Source: an uncultured Bacteroidales bacterium
GTDB lineage: Bacteria; Bacteroidota; Bacteroidia; Bacteroidales; UBA932
Direction: 5' to 3'
DNA length: 64,000 bases
NCBI GenBank assembly: GCA_905234285.1
Contig: CAJOHK010000002.1
Location: 1-64,000 of the forward strand
Shown here piece after piece: positions 17,056 to 25,799 of the stretch (position 1 is the stretch's first letter; each line of letters starts with the position of its first letter). A program made the translations under genes and the position numbers. The notes beneath the pieces are model-generated. The model had not been told where the DNA came from. It worked only from the letters and a program-made list of their open reading frames with translations, and ran no database searches.

Positions 17056-19362
17056 ATGGCAGGAAAGAATCTAGTGATTGTAGAGTCTCCCGGCAAGGTG
17101 AAGACCATTCAGCAGTACCTGGGAAGCGACTATCTGGTAAAGGCTTCCATCGGGCACATCCGGGACCTGGAAGAGCATAATCTGAGTGTAGATATAGAAC
17201 ATGGTTTCAAGCCGGAATACGTTATTCCAGCCGAGAAAAAGAAGGTAGTGGCCGAGCTCAAAAAGCTGGCCGCCGACGCCGCCACCGTATGGCTGGCCTC
17301 CGATGAAGACCGCGAGGGAGAAGCCATTTCCTGGCACCTGCGCGAGACCCTGGACCTGCCGCGGGAGAAAACCCGCCGCATAGTTTTCCACGAGATTACC
17401 AAGAACGCCATCCTCACTGCCATCGAGCATCCCCGCGACATTGACATGAACCTGGTGGATGCCCAGCAGGCCCGCCGCGTGCTGGACCGTCTGGTAGGAT
17501 TCGAGCTGTCGCCGGTCCTGTGGCGCAAAATTCAGCCCAAGCTCAGCGCCGGCCGCGTGCAGAGCGTTGCGCTCCGCCTCATCGTAGACCGCGAGAAGGA
17601 AATCATGGCCTTCTGTCCCGAACCTTATTATAAGGTAGAAGCCGTCTTTCGGCCGGAGGGCGTGGCCACCACGGTAAAAGCCACCCTGGACAGCCGCTTC
17701 GCCACCGAGGCCGAAGCCCGCGCTTTCCTGGAGGACAGCATCGGCGCCAGCTATCGGATTGCCTCCATAGAGAAAAAGGAAGGAACCCGCGTTCCTGCGG
17801 CGCCTTTCACCACCTCTACCCTTCAGCAGGAGGCAGCCCGCAAGCTCCACTTCCCGGTTGCCACCACCATGCGCGTGGCGCAGACCCTGTACGAGCGCGG
17901 TCTCATCACCTACATGAGAACCGACTCCACCAACCTGTCCTCCCTGGCACTGGGCACGGCCAAGCAGTTCATTCTGGACCAGTTTGGCCCGGAGTACCTG
18001 CATACCCGCCAGTACAAAACCAAGTCCAAGGGAGCCCAGGAGGCGCACGAAGCCATCCGGCCCACCTACATAGCCAATACGTCCATCGAGGGCACCCTGC
18101 AGGAGAAAAAGCTGTACGACCTTATCTGGAAGCGCACCGTAGCCTCCCAAATGGCCGAGAGCCGCGTCCTTAACACCAGCCTCAAGGTATCCTCCGACAA
18201 GCGCCCCGAGCTGTACAGCATCCTGTCGGCCCAGCTCCTTTTTGACGGCTTCATGAAACTGTACCTGGAGAGCCGCGACGACGAGGAGCCTGTAGAAGGC
18301 GAAGAAGTGATGCTGCCCGAGCTCCACAAGGGTGACGCCATGCTGGAGCAGGGCGTGCAGGCTCTTTGCAAGTTCACCCTGCCGCCGCTCCGCTATTCCG
18401 AGGCCAGCCTGGTGAAAAAGCTGGAAGAACTGGAAATCGGCCGGCCGTCCACCTACGCCGCCACCGTGGATACCCTTACCAAGGGCCGCGGCTATGCCGT
18501 CAAGGGCGACAAAGCCGGACAGGTGTTCCCGGTCACCAACCTGAGCCTCAAGGGCAGCACCATCAAGACATCGGCCAAGCACGAGGTAGTGGGCGCCGAG
18601 AAAGGTAAGCTGCTGCCGCAGGAAATCGGCATGATTGTCACCGACTACCTGGTAGACAACTTTACCGACATCCTGGACTACGACTTCACGGCCCGCGTAG
18701 AACTGGACTTTGACCGCATTGCCGAGGGAAAACAGGCCTGGGATCATACCATAGAAGCATTTTATGGTCCCTTCCACCAGCGCGTAGAGCAGGTGATGGC
18801 CAACCGCACCTACAGCAAGGTAAGCCGTGAAATCGGCGTAGCCCCCGACGGGCAAAAGGTCATTGCCGCCTTTGGCAAATTCGGCCCCTATGTGCAAAAG
18901 GGCGACGGGGAGACCCGCCAGAGCGCATCCCTGGCCAAAGGGCAGCTCATTGAGACGCTTACCTTGGAGCAGGCGCTCAAGTTGCTGGAACTCCCGCGCA
19001 CCGTCGGGCAGCGCGACGGCGTGGACATTGTGGTCACTCGCGGCCGCTTTGGCCCTTATATGAAGTGGGGCGATAAAAATGTGAAACTTCCGCATGGCGC
19101 CGACCCGCTCACCATTTCCCTGGAACAGTGCTTAAAACTGCTGGAAGAAGCTTCTGCCGAGAAACCCGCTGCTGCCTATATCGCTGAGTTTGGGGATATT
19201 AAGGTGGTTAACGGCCGATATGGTCCGTATATTAAGCAAGGGGAATCTAATTATAAAATTCCTAAAGGTACCGATGCTTCCAAGTTATCCGAGGCTGATT
19301 GTCAGGCAATTATAAATGGCTCCGCACCTACAAAAAAAATCAGGAGCGGGCGTAAAAAATAA
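17056..19362 (+). CDS. topA: DNA topoisomerase I (type IA)
   Basis: TopA relaxes negative supercoils. The 768-residue protein opens with the Toprim domain (NLVIVESPGKVKTIQQYLG, then WLASDEDREGEAISWHL with the metal acidic triad). It continues with LSAGRVQSVALRLIVDRE and the active Tyr in RGLITYMRTDST. The C terminus has three glycine-aromatic repeats (GKFGPYVQKG, GRFGPYMKWG, GRYGPYIKQG) instead of the four-Cys zinc fingers of E. coli TopA, as usual in this phylum. The frame is open far upstream (antisense to PBP1A), but ATG 17056 is the family start. The last 60 codons are more AT-rich. Confidence 0.96.
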   Translation: MAGKNLVIVESPGKVKTIQQYLGSDYLVKASIGHIRDLEEHNLSVDIEHGFKPEYVIPAEKKKVVAELKKLAADAATVWLASDEDREGEAISWHLRETLDLPREKTRRIVFHEITKNAILTAIEHPRDIDMNLVDAQQARRVLDRLVGFELSPVLWRKIQPKLSAGRVQSVALRLIVDREKEIMAFCPEPYYKVEAVFRPEGVATTVKATLDSRFATEAEARAFLEDSIGASYRIASIEKKEGTRVPAAPFTTSTLQQEAARKLHFPVATTMRVAQTLYERGLITYMRTDSTNLSSLALGTAKQFILDQFGPEYLHTRQYKTKSKGAQEAHEAIRPTYIANTSIEGTLQEKKLYDLIWKRTVASQMAESRVLNTSLKVSSDKRPELYSILSAQLLFDGFMKLYLESRDDEEPVEGEEVMLPELHKGDAMLEQGVQALCKFTLPPLRYSEASLVKKLEELEIGRPSTYAATVDTLTKGRGYAVKGDKAGQVFPVTNLSLKGSTIKTSAKHEVVGAEKGKLLPQEIGMIVTDYLVDNFTDILDYDFTARVELDFDRIAEGKQAWDHTIEAFYGPFHQRVEQVMANRTYSKVSREIGVAPDGQKVIAAFGKFGPYVQKGDGETRQSASLAKGQLIETLTLEQALKLLELPRTVGQRDGVDIVVTRGRFGPYMKWGDKNVKLPHGADPLTISLEQCLKLLEEASAEKPAAAYIAEFGDIKVVNGRYGPYIKQGESNYKIPKGTDASKLSEADCQAIINGSAPTKKIRSGRKK

Positions 19363-19373
19363 ATTTTTTTTTG

Positions 19374-19381
19374 TAGCTTTG
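19374..19381 (+). promoter_or_regulatory. -7 box for the Lrp/AsnC gene
   Basis: TAGCTTTG follows a T-rich stretch starting right after the topA stop and lies 27 bases before the ATG at 19409. It matches TAnnTTTG. Confidence 0.6.
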
Positions 19382-19408
19382 CGTCGGTTAGTTTAAAATT
19401 GTAAGGTC

Positions 19409-19903
19409 ATGGCTACTTATCACATCGACCAAATCGATCAGAAGATTCTGTCTTTCCTTGTAAAGAATGCCCGTATGCCGTTCCTGGAGATCGCCCGCGA
19501 ATGTGGGGTTTCCGGCGCTGCTATTCATCAGAGAGTCAAACGCTTAGAAGCAAACGGCGTCATTACCGGTTCCCGCCTGCTGGTAAAGCCTCAGGCCCTG
19601 GGCCTGAATGTTTGCGCCTTCGTGAGCATTTCCCTATCGGAGTCCACCAAGTATCCGGAGGTAATTGCAAATTTGAAGAAGATTCCGGAGATAGTAGAGT
19701 GCCACTTTGTTACTGGCAAGTACGCCATTCTGGCCAAGCTCTATTGCCTGGACAACGACCACCTGATGGAGGTCCTTCTGAACACCATCCAAAAGATTCC
19801 CTACATCCAGTCCACCGACACCATGATTTCTCTGGACGAGCCCATCGAGCGCCAGGTGTGGGTAAAGGAATTCAAGTCCACTTCCTATACGGGCAGGGAT
19901 TAA
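19409..19903 (+). CDS. Lrp/AsnC-family transcriptional regulator
   Basis: The 164-residue protein has the AsnC-type winged helix at the N terminus (IDQKILSFLVKNARMPFLEIA, then VSGAAIHQRVKRLEANGVITG). The RAM/Lrp ligand domain follows (about 65-150, with VECHFVTGKYAILAKLYC). Family members bind amino acids and control amino-acid metabolism or transport; the ligand cannot be inferred here. It is a single-gene unit with its own -7 box, and a palindromic repeat follows its stop codon. Confidence 0.92.
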   Translation: MATYHIDQIDQKILSFLVKNARMPFLEIARECGVSGAAIHQRVKRLEANGVITGSRLLVKPQALGLNVCAFVSISLSESTKYPEVIANLKKIPEIVECHFVTGKYAILAKLYCLDNDHLMEVLLNTIQKIPYIQSTDTMISLDEPIERQVWVKEFKSTSYTGRD

Positions 19904-19910
19904 GTGCTGT

Positions 19911-20009
19911 TCACTTAAATATCTGTCTTTCAATTATTTACAACAATTCAGTCCGGCTTTTTGCCGGACTGAATTGTTGTAAACTGCTGATACACAGCGG
20001 CTTGAGTGA
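19911..20009. repeat. Palindromic repeat family 1, copy A
   Basis: The core is a perfect 21-bp stem (19937-19957 with 19963-19983) holding ATTCAGTCCGGC and its complement, loop TTTTT. Outer arms TCACTTAA (19911) and TTGAGTGA (20002) are also nearly complementary. It fills the gap between the convergent Lrp and TPR genes and may end both transcripts. The same core occurs at 31797, 32784 and 42102. Confidence 0.8.
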
Positions 20010-20017
20010 CCACAGAT

Positions 20018-20935
20018 TTACAGGGTCTTGAGCTGGGCTTCGGCCTGGGCGGCGTATTTGGTGCCGGCCAGTTTGCTGTAGTAAGCTTTTGCCGTGGCTT
20101 TATCGCCGGACTTTTGGGCAGTGGCGGCAATGGTGAACATGATGTCGGCTGCGTCCTTGGCGTCGGGCTCAATTTCCAGATATTTCTTATAGGCATTGAT
20201 GGCCTCTTTTTGCTTGCCGCTCTTGGTGAGGGCGCTGGCCATGAGTTTGTAGGCGTTGCCGTTCTCTACATAGCTGTTAGACTTCTCCAGGGCTTCGATG
20301 GCTTCGGCGTTTTTGCCGGCCTTGACGAAGGCCATACCCTTCTTAAGATAAGTGGTGGAGAGGAGCTTGCTCGTGTCTTCTCCCAGCTCGGAAGCTTTGG
20401 AGAGGGATGCGATGGCATCGTCGGCGGCACCGGTTTGGAGCTGGGCCTGACCGAGCAGCATGTAAGTTTTTCCATCCTCGGGGTTATAGCCGATAGCATC
20501 CTGAAGGGCGGGGATGGCGCTGGCGAAATCCTTGGCCTTCATGAAACCGTTGGCCTTCATCATGCATACCTTGGGAAGCATGTCGGAGGCATCGGCCAGG
20601 GCTTCTTCCTGCTCATAGTTAGCAGCGGTCTCTTTGGCTTTGGCCAGCATTTCCAGGGCGGCGTCAAAGTTGGATTCTTTGATTTGCTCCTTGGCAAGGG
20701 AAAGCATGATATTGGGGATGATCTTTTTGCATTCGGCCACTTTCTCGGCGGCTTCTTCCTCTTCGCAGGCTTCGAAGAGAGGGAGGGCTTCCTGGAACTT
20801 GGCCAAGGCCTCGGCCTTATTGCTTTCCAGTGCGGTGGCACCGGCATTGAAGGCTTCTACTGCGGCATTGAAATCCTGGGCCTGGGCGGCAACTGCCAGA
20901 CCGAGCGCTAGAAATACTACGAATAATTTTTTCAT
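20018..20935 (-). CDS. Secreted tetratricopeptide-repeat protein
   Basis: The 305-residue protein has a Sec signal peptide (MKKLFVVFLALGLAVAAQAQ, cut after residue 20) and no lipobox, so it is probably periplasmic. The rest is helical TPR repeats, for example AIPALQDAIGYNPEDGKTYM, AIASLSKASEL, AIEALEKSNSYVENGNAYKL and AINAYKKYLEIEPDA. TPR proteins are scaffolds for protein contacts; the partner is unknown. It is transcribed alone from a divergent promoter shared with the M16-like gene. Confidence 0.85.
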   Translation of the reverse strand: MKKLFVVFLALGLAVAAQAQDFNAAVEAFNAGATALESNKAEALAKFQEALPLFEACEEEEAAEKVAECKKIIPNIMLSLAKEQIKESNFDAALEMLAKAKETAANYEQEEALADASDMLPKVCMMKANGFMKAKDFASAIPALQDAIGYNPEDGKTYMLLGQAQLQTGAADDAIASLSKASELGEDTSKLLSTTYLKKGMAFVKAGKNAEAIEALEKSNSYVENGNAYKLMASALTKSGKQKEAINAYKKYLEIEPDAKDAADIMFTIAATAQKSGDKATAKAYYSKLAGTKYAAQAEAQLKTL

Positions 20936-20978
20936 CTTCTTATTATTTAAGCGTTATACATTTTCTCAAAGCATACAA

Positions 20979-21011
20979 TTTGCAAATTTAACAAAATATG
21001 TCGTATTTTTG
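20979..21011. promoter_or_regulatory. Divergent promoters of the TPR and M16-like genes
   Basis: Plus strand: TTTG (20979-20982), 21 bases, TATTTTTG (21004-21011), a near-perfect phylum promoter. It sets the M16-like start at 21034, since earlier in-frame codons fall at or before transcription begins. Minus strand: TAAATTTG (20990-20983) lies 48 bases before the TPR gene start. The two elements overlap. Confidence 0.65.
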
Positions 21012-21033
21012 CATGCCAATTGTGGCAAATCTC

Positions 21034-23502
21034 ATGGAACGCAGTCTAAAATACCTGATTCTGACAGCGGCCCTGGTGCTCTGCTCAATAATTGTGCCAG
21101 CTCAAACCCTGCCTCCTCTCCCCACGGATGATGCCATCCGTATGGGACAGTTTGCCAATGGGGTTTCTTATTATATGGTGACAGACCACTCCCGCCCGGG
21201 GTATGCCCAAATAGCCGTAATCCAAAGGGGAGACCCTGTTACCCCGGCCAAACGGGAGGCTATTTCGCCGCAGTTCCTTTCCCGTTTGGGCGTGGGGCCC
21301 ACCAAGGAGGGATTTATCCAGGACCGGTACGGTTCTACAATTTACCGTTTCCCGGATGTGCCTTTTTACCGCCCGGAGGCTATGGACTCCGTGTTGCTGT
21401 ATTCCTTTGCTCAAATGGTGCCTTGCCATGCGCCCCAGGCCATAGTGGTATGCGGGGACATAGACCCTGTGGAGCTTAAGAAGAAGATGGATATCTTTTC
21501 CATGCTGGTCCCTCGTAACCCTTTGCCGGCCGATACCCGTGGCGATTATATCTGGGAATCCAATCCGGCTCCCTCTGTAATAGAAGAGCCCGGAGAAACT
21601 ACCTGGATTGGCGTGTCTTATAACTCGGCCCGTGTGCCCTATGCGCAAATGAATACGGCGCTGGCGCTGGTGAACGACCTTTTCGGGGCCGAATTTCAGG
21701 TTTTGCTGCGGCACAGGCTTCAGCGGAGGTTCCATGAGGCGGGCATCCCCTGCGGCGGCATCCGCTTCGAGTCGCTCCGCAGCGCCGATTATGGCGGCGA
21801 TGAGCGCTACACCGTAAAAGTGCAAGTGCCCCGGGACCGTGTAGACAACGCCCTGCTCATTATGGCCACCACCCTGGGAGAGTTGGATGGCCTGGGCGTC
21901 CCGGCCCCGGAATTCGCAGAAGCCAAGGAGGTTATTAAACCCGACATCTTAAGGGGGACTCAAATCCCTTATACCGACCGTTGCATCGCCCATTTCCTCT
22001 ATGGATCCAACCTGGCACCGGCCACTGAGAGAGGGAAGCTCTTTGCCCGAAAAAACCTGGCCGACAGCACCGAGGCCCGGCTCTTCAGCCAATACGCCCA
22101 GGCCATGCTGGAACAGCTGAGTAATTTGACTCTCAGTTTCCAGGGGGCCGATTCCCTGGACCTGGACGATGCCCTGTTCCACTATAACCTGGGTTATCTG
22201 CTGGGATCGGTAAGCCCTCGGGTGCCCGACTATGCCTGGCGCACCGCCGATACCCTGGGCCTGGCTCCCGCTCCTGCCCGGGTAAAGATCAAGGCCGAGA
22301 AAGCCGAAGCCGTCACCGGCGGTACGCTCTGGACATTCTCCAATGGCCTCAGGGTAGTGTATAAGCAGGTGAAAGGCAGCGGCATGTTCAACTATGCCCT
22401 GCTCCTCAACGGCGGCCTTTCCCAAATCGGCAAGCTGCAGGAGGGCGAGGGCGGCTACATCGGCGATCTTCTGTCCCTGTACGATGTGGCGGGGCTCTCT
22501 GCCTGGGCCTTCCGGGATATGCTGGAAGGGAATGGCATCGGCATGCAGGCTTCGGTGGCCATCAACAGCATGGTTATCAGCGGCGATGCCCCTTCGGCCA
22601 AGCTCCATCTGCTGCTCCGCTCGCTGCTTTCGGTGGCCAATGACCGGCAGCTCAACGAGCAGGAATTCGACCTGTTCTGCCGTTCCCAGGCGCTGGTGCA
22701 GCCCACGGTGGAGGTCCAGCTGGGGCGCTACCTGGCCAACGGATTCAAGTATTCCACCCGCAAAATGCCGTCGGCACTTAACCCTGAAACCCTGCAGAAG
22801 GCCGATAAATACTTCAACGACCGTTTTTCCCGCGTGAATGACGGCATCCTCATCCTCTCCGGTGATTTGGAGGAGGCGGCCGTACGGCGTCATCTTTCCC
22901 GTTACCTGGGCGGCTTCCACGTCATTCGCGGCGCTACGCCCCGCAAGCCGGTGGAGTACAGGCCTTACAGCGGCACCACTACCGTTACAGGCCAGGGCAA
23001 GCCGTCGGGTCTGCACATCCTCCTGGATGCCGAGTATGCCTTCACGGCCGAGTCCTTCTATACGGCTCAGGTGGCGGCGCTCCGCATGAAGCAGGTGCTC
23101 ATCCGGCACCTGGCATCCTATGGATTCTCGGCCCAGGTGGACGTGGATTACCGTGTGCAGCCGCAGGAGCGGTACCAGCTGCGCATCACCTGCGTGCCCG
23201 TTTCCAAGGAGGCCGATGCCTATCGCGTCCTCACCGCCGTCCGCTCGGCCATCAAAGAGGCCGCCCTTACCCCTGCTTTGGAGAATGATATCCAGGCCTG
23301 GAAGGCGCTGGTGCTGGCCGATACCGAACGCACCATGTCCACCGCCCCGGGCTTTGTGGCTACGCTGGTGGCCCGATATGCAGCCAATAAGGACATCACC
23401 TCCCGTTATGCGCAGAGCATTGAGGGCATCTCCTCGGTCAAAGTGTGCGATTTCCTGCGTTCCATGGCTTCGGGTGGCCGCATTGAGTACATCATTCCAT
23501 GA
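21034..23502 (+). CDS. Degenerate M16-family (insulinase-like) secreted protein
   Basis: The protein is 822 residues from ATG 21034, chosen because the promoter lies just before it; this start also opens a clean signal peptide (about 24 residues, ending VPAQ). Two M16-like halves follow a signature FANGVSYYMV and FSNGLRVVYKQV. The zinc motif HxxEH is missing from both halves: the segment after the first strand is shortened (to about QFLSRLGVGPTKEGF), and the second has no His pair. It is therefore probably not a protease, and may be a structural or regulatory paralogue. It overlaps the DUF3109 gene by four bases (ATGA). Confidence 0.8.
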   Translation: MERSLKYLILTAALVLCSIIVPAQTLPPLPTDDAIRMGQFANGVSYYMVTDHSRPGYAQIAVIQRGDPVTPAKREAISPQFLSRLGVGPTKEGFIQDRYGSTIYRFPDVPFYRPEAMDSVLLYSFAQMVPCHAPQAIVVCGDIDPVELKKKMDIFSMLVPRNPLPADTRGDYIWESNPAPSVIEEPGETTWIGVSYNSARVPYAQMNTALALVNDLFGAEFQVLLRHRLQRRFHEAGIPCGGIRFESLRSADYGGDERYTVKVQVPRDRVDNALLIMATTLGELDGLGVPAPEFAEAKEVIKPDILRGTQIPYTDRCIAHFLYGSNLAPATERGKLFARKNLADSTEARLFSQYAQAMLEQLSNLTLSFQGADSLDLDDALFHYNLGYLLGSVSPRVPDYAWRTADTLGLAPAPARVKIKAEKAEAVTGGTLWTFSNGLRVVYKQVKGSGMFNYALLLNGGLSQIGKLQEGEGGYIGDLLSLYDVAGLSAWAFRDMLEGNGIGMQASVAINSMVISGDAPSAKLHLLLRSLLSVANDRQLNEQEFDLFCRSQALVQPTVEVQLGRYLANGFKYSTRKMPSALNPETLQKADKYFNDRFSRVNDGILILSGDLEEAAVRRHLSRYLGGFHVIRGATPRKPVEYRPYSGTTTVTGQGKPSGLHILLDAEYAFTAESFYTAQVAALRMKQVLIRHLASYGFSAQVDVDYRVQPQERYQLRITCVPVSKEADAYRVLTAVRSAIKEAALTPALENDIQAWKALVLADTERTMSTAPGFVATLVARYAANKDITSRYAQSIEGISSVKVCDFLRSMASGGRIEYIIP

Positions 23503-24101
23503 AAAGAGATTTTGGCACCATAATAGAGATTGGCGATGTCCTGGTTTCAGAGGACGTTATTTTGGAGTACTTCGCCTGCGACTATCCCGTCTGTAAGGGC
23601 TGCTGCTGCGTTATCGGCGACAGTGGTGCGCCTCTCAAAGAAGAGGAACTGGAGCCACTGGAGGCCCATTATGAGGCGTATTCGCCCCTGATGTCCCAGG
23701 CCGGGCGCGATGCTGTAGCGGCCAAAGGTTTCTTTGAGATAGACCGTGACGGAGACCTGGTGACACCCGTGGTCCCGGGCCGCGAAGAGTGCGCCTATTG
23801 CCATTTTGACGAGTCCGGGAACTGTTTCTGTGCCATTGAGCGGCAGTTCTGCAAGGGGCTCATTCCTTTTCGCAAGCCCATTTCCTGTTCCCTGTATCCC
23901 ATCCGGGTGGTTGAGCTGGGCGGCGGCCGAGTTGGGCTCAACCTGCACCGCTGGCACATTTGCAAGGACGCCTATGAAAAAGGGCGCCGCGAAGGAATCC
24001 GTGTGTACGAATTCCTCCGCGGACCGCTCATAGAGGCTTTTGGGCAGGAGTTTTACTCGGCGCTGGAAGCGGCAGCCAAGATGCTCATTGCGGCATCGTA
24101 A
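23499..24101 (+). CDS. DUF3109 family cysteine-rich protein
   Basis: The 200-residue protein has eight or more conserved cysteines in the DUF3109 pattern: CDYPVCKGCCCVIGD, EECAYCHFDESGNCFCAIE, FCKGLIPFRKPISCSLYPIR. It is related to YkgJ-type putative zinc or Fe-S binding proteins. The biochemical role is unknown. It is translationally coupled to the M16-like gene, and its last 49 bases overlap the convergent DUF2007 gene. Confidence 0.88.
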   Translation: MKRDFGTIIEIGDVLVSEDVILEYFACDYPVCKGCCCVIGDSGAPLKEEELEPLEAHYEAYSPLMSQAGRDAVAAKGFFEIDRDGDLVTPVVPGREECAYCHFDESGNCFCAIERQFCKGLIPFRKPISCSLYPIRVVELGGGRVGLNLHRWHICKDAYEKGRREGIRVYEFLRGPLIEAFGQEFYSALEAAAKMLIAAS

Positions 24102-24280
24102 TCGCTTGCGTTCACTTTCACTTCAATGGCGCGGGCCAAACTCAGGGAAGGGTAGGAGGAGTCGGCGCCGAATACCCCGGCGGGAATCCCGTTGTCGCCC
24201 AGCATGGCCACACACATGTCGGCCTTAACCCTTTCTGTAAACTGGGCTACTGTTTTGAATTCTTGTGTATCAGTTGCCAT
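24053..24280 (-). CDS. DUF2007 small protein (putative signal-transducing protein)
   Basis: The 75-residue protein matches the DUF2007 pattern: FTERVKADMCVAMLGDNGIPAGVFG followed by EVKVNASDYDAAMSIL. This is a ferredoxin-like fold resembling a PII/ACT half domain. Role unknown. It is the last gene of a minus-strand run (coiled-coil protein, hemW, membrane protein, DUF2007), overlaps the preceding gene by 11 bases, and overlaps the convergent DUF3109 gene by 49 bases. Confidence 0.85.
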   Translation of the reverse strand: MATDTQEFKTVAQFTERVKADMCVAMLGDNGIPAGVFGADSSYPSLSLARAIEVKVNASDYDAAMSILAAASSAE

Positions 24281-24725
24281 AGTTATTGATTTTATGGTCG
24301 ATGGACATGACTACGCGGGATAGGTCCCGCACCAGGCCTTCTGCCTGAAAACCACCCAGCACGGGGGTAATGGTGATGGTGTCTTCCCACAGGCGGGCCG
24401 CCCGGTTAATGGCCGAAGCCAGATGATACCGGCCTTCTCCTTCTTTTACATAACCCCTTGCTTCCATGGCGGCATCGATAGCCGGCCAGATTTCGGCCGG
24501 ATCTCCGCCTGCGCGAATGTTACGCTTGCCATAGCCGAAGAAGGGATAGGCCGCGCTCATCACGGCAAAGAGGCCGAAGATGTAGGCGATGGAAGTCCAG
24601 CCGTTGCGAAAGGCCACGCTCACGTCCTTGGACACCATGCCCGAGAGCATGAGTACGCCAATGATGGCAACGAACAGCAGGGTAATCTGCAGGAAGTATT
24701 TGACAGCTCTTCTGAGATAGGTCAT
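24270..24725 (-). CDS. Two-helix membrane protein of unknown function
   Basis: The 151-residue protein starts at ATG 24725, which overlaps the hemW stop as ATGA. Two membrane helices (about 10-32 and 45-65) precede a small soluble domain with the pattern EIWPAIDAAMEARGYVKEGEGRYHLAS. I know no named family. Co-translation with hemW and DUF2007 suggests a housekeeping role. Confidence 0.8.
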   Translation of the reverse strand: MTYLRRAVKYFLQITLLFVAIIGVLMLSGMVSKDVSVAFRNGWTSIAYIFGLFAVMSAAYPFFGYGKRNIRAGGDPAEIWPAIDAAMEARGYVKEGEGRYHLASAINRAARLWEDTITITPVLGGFQAEGLVRDLSRVVMSIDHKINNYGN

Positions 24726-25798
24726 ATGAGTTCTCTGATAATTTGGTCCGACACAAAGAAGTGGTCTTCGGGGATGCGGTAGCGGCGGCCTACTTTGACC
24801 AGGGCGCCCTCCTCCATCAGCCGGTTCACATTCTCCGGAAGGCAATTGGCCAGCAGGAATTCCCCGTCTACGCCCCGTGCCGTGCGCAGGGCCAGCATGA
24901 GGGTTTCCACTTTCTCATCTTCTACCGAGAGGGCTTCCTCCGAGTGGCTGTAGCCGTCCAGCACCGATTCGTTCCAGCTTCGGCCCCTTCCGCTGAAGGA
25001 ATGCGCGGCCGGTCCCAGGCCCACGTAAGGCCGACGGGCCCAATAGCCACCGTTGTGCACGGCTTCGTAGCCGGGCTTGGCAAAGTTGGAAATCTCATAG
25101 TGAGTAAAACCGGCGGCCTTGAGCTTGCTGCACAGGAGGTCGTACTGCCCTCGGCAGAGTTCTTCCGGGGCTTCTTCGTATTCGCCGTTCTCCAGCCGAT
25201 GGGCAAGGACGCTGTCCCCGTCTACGGTAAGCTGATAGCAGGAGATATGCTCCGGTTCCAGCGCCAGTGCCTGGTCAATGGTATCTTCCCAAACTTTATC
25301 GGACAGGTTGGACAGGCCGAAGATGAGGTCGATGCTCACGTTGTCAAACCCTGCTTCCCGTACCAGCTTGAAGGCCTCCTTGGCCCGCTGGGCATTGTGA
25401 CGGCGGTTCATCCATTTGAGCAGGTCGTCGTCCAGAGACTGGAACCCAAGACTGATCCGGTTTACCCCCAGCATCTTGAGGCTCTGGAGGTAGGGAAGTC
25501 CCTTTTCTACCACGTCCTCCGGATTCATCTCCATAGTGAACTCCTTGTAGGGGCCACCGTGACCGCACTCCTCCAGGGTAAGGAGGATACGGGTAAGGTC
25601 ACTGAGCGGCAGCACCGAGGGGGTGCCGCCGCCGAAATACAGCGTTTTAAGGCTGTCGTCAATCTCTTTGCTCCTTTGCCTGATTTCTTTGCACAGCTGG
25701 TCTGTGTAGCGCTTGATGGCGCCATCCTCTGCTATTTCCGAAAAGAAGTCGCAGTAGGTGCAGAAACTTCTGCAAAAGGGGACGTGGATGTAAATCAT
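24722..25798 (-). CDS. hemW: Radical SAM protein HemW (heme chaperone-like)
   Basis: The 358-residue protein opens with the radical SAM cluster motif in IHVPFCRSFCTYCDFFSE (CxxxCxxC) and shows YFGGGTPSVL, MEMNPEDV and the LGVNRISLGFQSLDD block, all typical of the HemN/HemW group. HemW lacks the extra Cys of true coproporphyrinogen oxidases and is thought to insert heme into respiratory enzymes. That fits a genome with heme-bearing SdhC-type cytochrome b. It starts one base after the upstream coiled-coil gene. Confidence 0.9.
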   Translation of the reverse strand: MIYIHVPFCRSFCTYCDFFSEIAEDGAIKRYTDQLCKEIRQRSKEIDDSLKTLYFGGGTPSVLPLSDLTRILLTLEECGHGGPYKEFTMEMNPEDVVEKGLPYLQSLKMLGVNRISLGFQSLDDDLLKWMNRRHNAQRAKEAFKLVREAGFDNVSIDLIFGLSNLSDKVWEDTIDQALALEPEHISCYQLTVDGDSVLAHRLENGEYEEAPEELCRGQYDLLCSKLKAAGFTHYEISNFAKPGYEAVHNGGYWARRPYVGLGPAAHSFSGRGRSWNESVLDGYSHSEEALSVEDEKVETLMLALRTARGVDGEFLLANCLPENVNRLMEEGALVKVGRRYRIPEDHFFVSDQIIRELI

Positions 25799-25799
25799 A

